Assembly: GCA_021158105.1 (NCBI GenBank)
Contig: JAGGVH010000041.1
Coordinates: forward strand, 1-36,625
Length of the DNA: 36,625 bases
From: Microcaldota archaeon
GTDB lineage: Archaea; Micrarchaeota; Micrarchaeia; Anstonellales; JAGGVH01
Direction of reading: 5' to 3'
Shown here: piece by piece, positions 34,230-36,625 of the stretch
Layout: every line of letters starts with the position of its first letter
How positions within the stretch are numbered: the stretch's first letter is position 1
Program-made: the position numbers and the translations under genes
The notes under the pieces: model-generated
Told to the model about the DNA's origin: nothing
Databases searched by the model: none
Seen by the model: only the letters and a program-made list of their open reading frames with translations

Positions 34230-36625
34230 ATGATGGTTTTAACTTATAAAGCTGAAGAACTAAATGATATAAAGAACCGGATGGTTAACAATGGGATTAT
34301 TGACGAAGACATTGCAAGAGGGGTAAATACTCTTTATGACCTTGTGAAATCTTTAAAGGGCAAGTGGCCTGAAGCGTATCCTATCCTAAAAGATTCAAAC
34401 TTGCCAGGAATGTTGGTTTATGGCGTCACCCCATCATTTGCTAAGAACAGTTATGAATACTGGTTGATTTTATCTTTTGCATACACTGTCTGCGATCAGA
34501 TGAATTATTATTCTTCTAATAGGTTTAAGGATGTTTACAATGATATAATCTCAGATGCTGAGAATATTAAAAACCAGGAAAATCTTCCAATGTCAGAAGC
34601 ATTGGTCCGTGCGCTTGATTCTGAACTAAAATCTGTTAAGTTCATGGCAGTAGTTCCTAAACTGTCATCTGGTGAGGATGTATTGCCTTTATGGGAAAGG
34701 AAAGAGTGGCCGCCGGGTGAAGGATATGATGGGTTTTATAATAGATATTTGTCTATTGCTCGTGATGTAAATGATGTATTGTTATTTATATCATCAGCAG
34801 GCATATCCAATATTTCAATGTGGTGGGGTTATGCTTCTGGAAAATTCAAGGATGTACGCGAAAAGCTTGATGACCTGAAGAATGATGTTTACAATAGAAT
34901 GAACAGTTTGGATTCGTCGTCTGAAGAATATAAAGTGCTTAATAAGATATATAATAATCTAACTGAAGAGAACTTATTATTTTCAGAGAGCGATAACATT
35001 GACAAGAGCGAGATGAGTTCACTGATAAGCTTTATCAGGTATAACCTAAAAAATTATACATTAGAAAACATGTTTTCGCCTGACACAGACGTTTTTAGTT
35101 CTCTTAGGACTTCATACCAGACCCTTAGTTACATAGATGATTATACAATCAGAAATGTCTTGGGTTTTACAACACTCACAAGCATTGAGGGAGAACCAGA
35201 AGAAGGACCAGAAGGAGAGCCTGAAGAAGAACCAGAAGAAGGACCTGAAGAACCCGATATGAGCGTTATAGATTGGGACAGTATCATCACTGAGAAAAAA
35301 TATGAATATAAATTTGGTGATGGCAATGAGATTATAATAAACCGCAAAAACTTTAACCTTCTTTTGTCTATGATGTATGGTCCAAATTGTGAGATACTTG
35401 ATAAGGTTGCAGACGAATTCAATCTTTTTTCAGACAATAAAACAAGGCAATATGCATTCATGCCTAATGATGACCCGCTGACAAAGTATGCAAAGTTTAT
35501 CAAGGCGTTAAGTGTTATCAGGGAGTATGATCCTGAGCAGATTGGCAACCTTTCAAGCCTTTTCGAGGTGAATCATCCAGACGTCTTTTCCCAGGTTACT
35601 GATATAAACGATAACCTTTTTTATTCTGATCCAGCAGGCATGGAAACTGTGAAGATGCGTGCGTGGGACTCAGTATCATTGTTATACTTAATAAATACAT
35701 TATCAAACCCGTCACATCCATTAAACCGGTTGAACAACGACTTATCAACTGTTTTGTCGTACACCAGTCAACTTCCGTTTGGGTATAAGGTTTTAGGTTT
35801 ATACAATCCCCTCCTTAACAACCTGTTCAACACTAACCTTATCCAGAACGGAACAGGCCTTTACATGGATTATATATCATACATGACACAATTGTACAAT
35901 TCATTGCCGTACTATTTAAGGTACAATGCACTTACAGAATTTAACCTTGAAATACCTAAGGAAATTGGCGGCAAGTTCTCAGATTTGGACTTAGCACAGA
36001 GGATGGCTATAATTGCTAACCAATATGGATTTTATGTTAATGATCCATATTATACCATCCCTCAGATTATCGGGATACCGCAATTACAGGATGACCTTGC
36101 ACGGATTTGCAATACAATGGTGCCATACATGAGTTATCTTGACCCTGGTTGGAGTTATTCTAACCTTATAAGATATTATTCTGCACGTGCACAAACCACT
36201 ATGCCGTATGCAACATATAACCCGTCATCACTGCGCGTGTCAGTTCCTGAGGATGTTATGATGATAGGGTTAAGCGATGCTTACAGGAAGGTTTATGATA
36301 GATATTTCCCTATCAGTCTAAAAACAACCAATGTTGAGCTTGAACAGTATGCAAGGGCGAAAGGTATAACTGAAAGTGAGATAAAAGCTATGGCAAAAGC
36401 GTCAGGTCCTGGCGGGAAGCGTATCAGCGGTGAAGCGGGCAAAACAGAAAATAAGAGTTATGAGCTTGGGGAAAGAGAAGTTTGGCTACGGTCAAAAGAG
36501 ATTAACAAATATTTTCAATTTGAAGCACAGAATTATAGGATTTATGATGTTCCTGTTCGTGATGTCTTTGTCAGTTCATTGACCAATATTGTAGAAAATT
36601 ATGGTGGTGAATTACAAACTAGCAA
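34230..36625 (+). CDS. Large uncharacterised protein, 3' partial (at least 798 codons)
   Basis: Open frame read codon by codon from ATG 34230 (SD aggtgat, TATA tttttaaatatt) to the window end with no stop. Absent from the ORF track because no stop is reached. Contains acidic EGEPEEGPEGEPEEEPEEGPEEP linker. Confidence 0.85.
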   Translation, partial: MMVLTYKAEELNDIKNRMVNNGIIDEDIARGVNTLYDLVKSLKGKWPEAYPILKDSNLPGMLVYGVTPSFAKNSYEYWLILSFAYTVCDQMNYYSSNRFKDVYNDIISDAENIKNQENLPMSEALVRALDSELKSVKFMAVVPKLSSGEDVLPLWERKEWPPGEGYDGFYNRYLSIARDVNDVLLFISSAGISNISMWWGYASGKFKDVREKLDDLKNDVYNRMNSLDSSSEEYKVLNKIYNNLTEENLLFSESDNIDKSEMSSLISFIRYNLKNYTLENMFSPDTDVFSSLRTSYQTLSYIDDYTIRNVLGFTTLTSIEGEPEEGPEGEPEEEPEEGPEEPDMSVIDWDSIITEKKYEYKFGDGNEIIINRKNFNLLLSMMYGPNCEILDKVADEFNLFSDNKTRQYAFMPNDDPLTKYAKFIKALSVIREYDPEQIGNLSSLFEVNHPDVFSQVTDINDNLFYSDPAGMETVKMRAWDSVSLLYLINTLSNPSHPLNRLNNDLSTVLSYTSQLPFGYKVLGLYNPLLNNLFNTNLIQNGTGLYMDYISYMTQLYNSLPYYLRYNALTEFNLEIPKEIGGKFSDLDLAQRMAIIANQYGFYVNDPYYTIPQIIGIPQLQDDLARICNTMVPYMSYLDPGWSYSNLIRYYSARAQTTMPYATYNPSSLRVSVPEDVMMIGLSDAYRKVYDRYFPISLKTTNVELEQYARAKGITESEIKAMAKASGPGGKRISGEAGKTENKSYELGEREVWLRSKEINKYFQFEAQNYRIYDVPVRDVFVSSLTNIVENYGGELQTS

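Noticed and set aside
35141-35548. Minus-strand 135-aa ORF in the track
   Set aside because: Antisense shadow of the long plus-strand CDS 34230-36625; Ser/Gly/Pro repeats are just the complement of the Glu/Pro linker.
1-36625. CRISPR array or complete mobile element with transposase/integrase
   Set aside because: No regularly spaced repeats and no transposase, integrase or recombinase motifs seen on either strand.

Overview
AT-rich archaeal chromosome window, judged archaeal from TATA/Shine-Dalgarno signals, a mevalonate-type HMG-CoA synthase/thiolase/DUF35 cluster, Trm5, TruD, an intron-containing tRNA and a C/D box sRNA. It may come from a DPANN or similarly reduced lineage, but that is inference. 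The gene set is mostly housekeeping: Nre-type repair protein, AlkD-like protein, VapBC, HAD phosphatase, NSS symporter, TruD, PHP phosphoesterase, mevalonate cluster with its HTH regulator, Cas4-like nuclease, Trm5, SufS with an IscU-like protein, flavin reductase, macrodomain, ATP-grasp, CYTH, adenine deaminase, GH114-like lipoprotein and bacterial-type TGT. Several uncharacterised ORFs are mixed in. The most interesting observations are: (1) a tRNA-Thr(CGU) gene with a 58-nt BHB intron, whose 3' end is duplicated 1.37 kb away and exactly brackets one AAA/DUF4143 ATPase gene with two tandem operators, suggesting a tiny tRNA-targeted integrated element; (2) a textbook C/D box sRNA; (3) an IscU-like protein next to SufS that has lost two of three scaffold cysteines; (4) a protein with homing-endonuclease-associated-like repeats paired with an orphan 577-aa protein; (5) an NDK-like protein followed by a remnant of a zincin gene that is intact 8 kb away; (6) a UPF0175-like/PIN pair beside a palindrome-rich divergent promoter; (7) two related GC-rich hairpin elements; and (8) a large unlisted ORF open to the right edge. 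All family assignments are from reading motifs; no searches were run.
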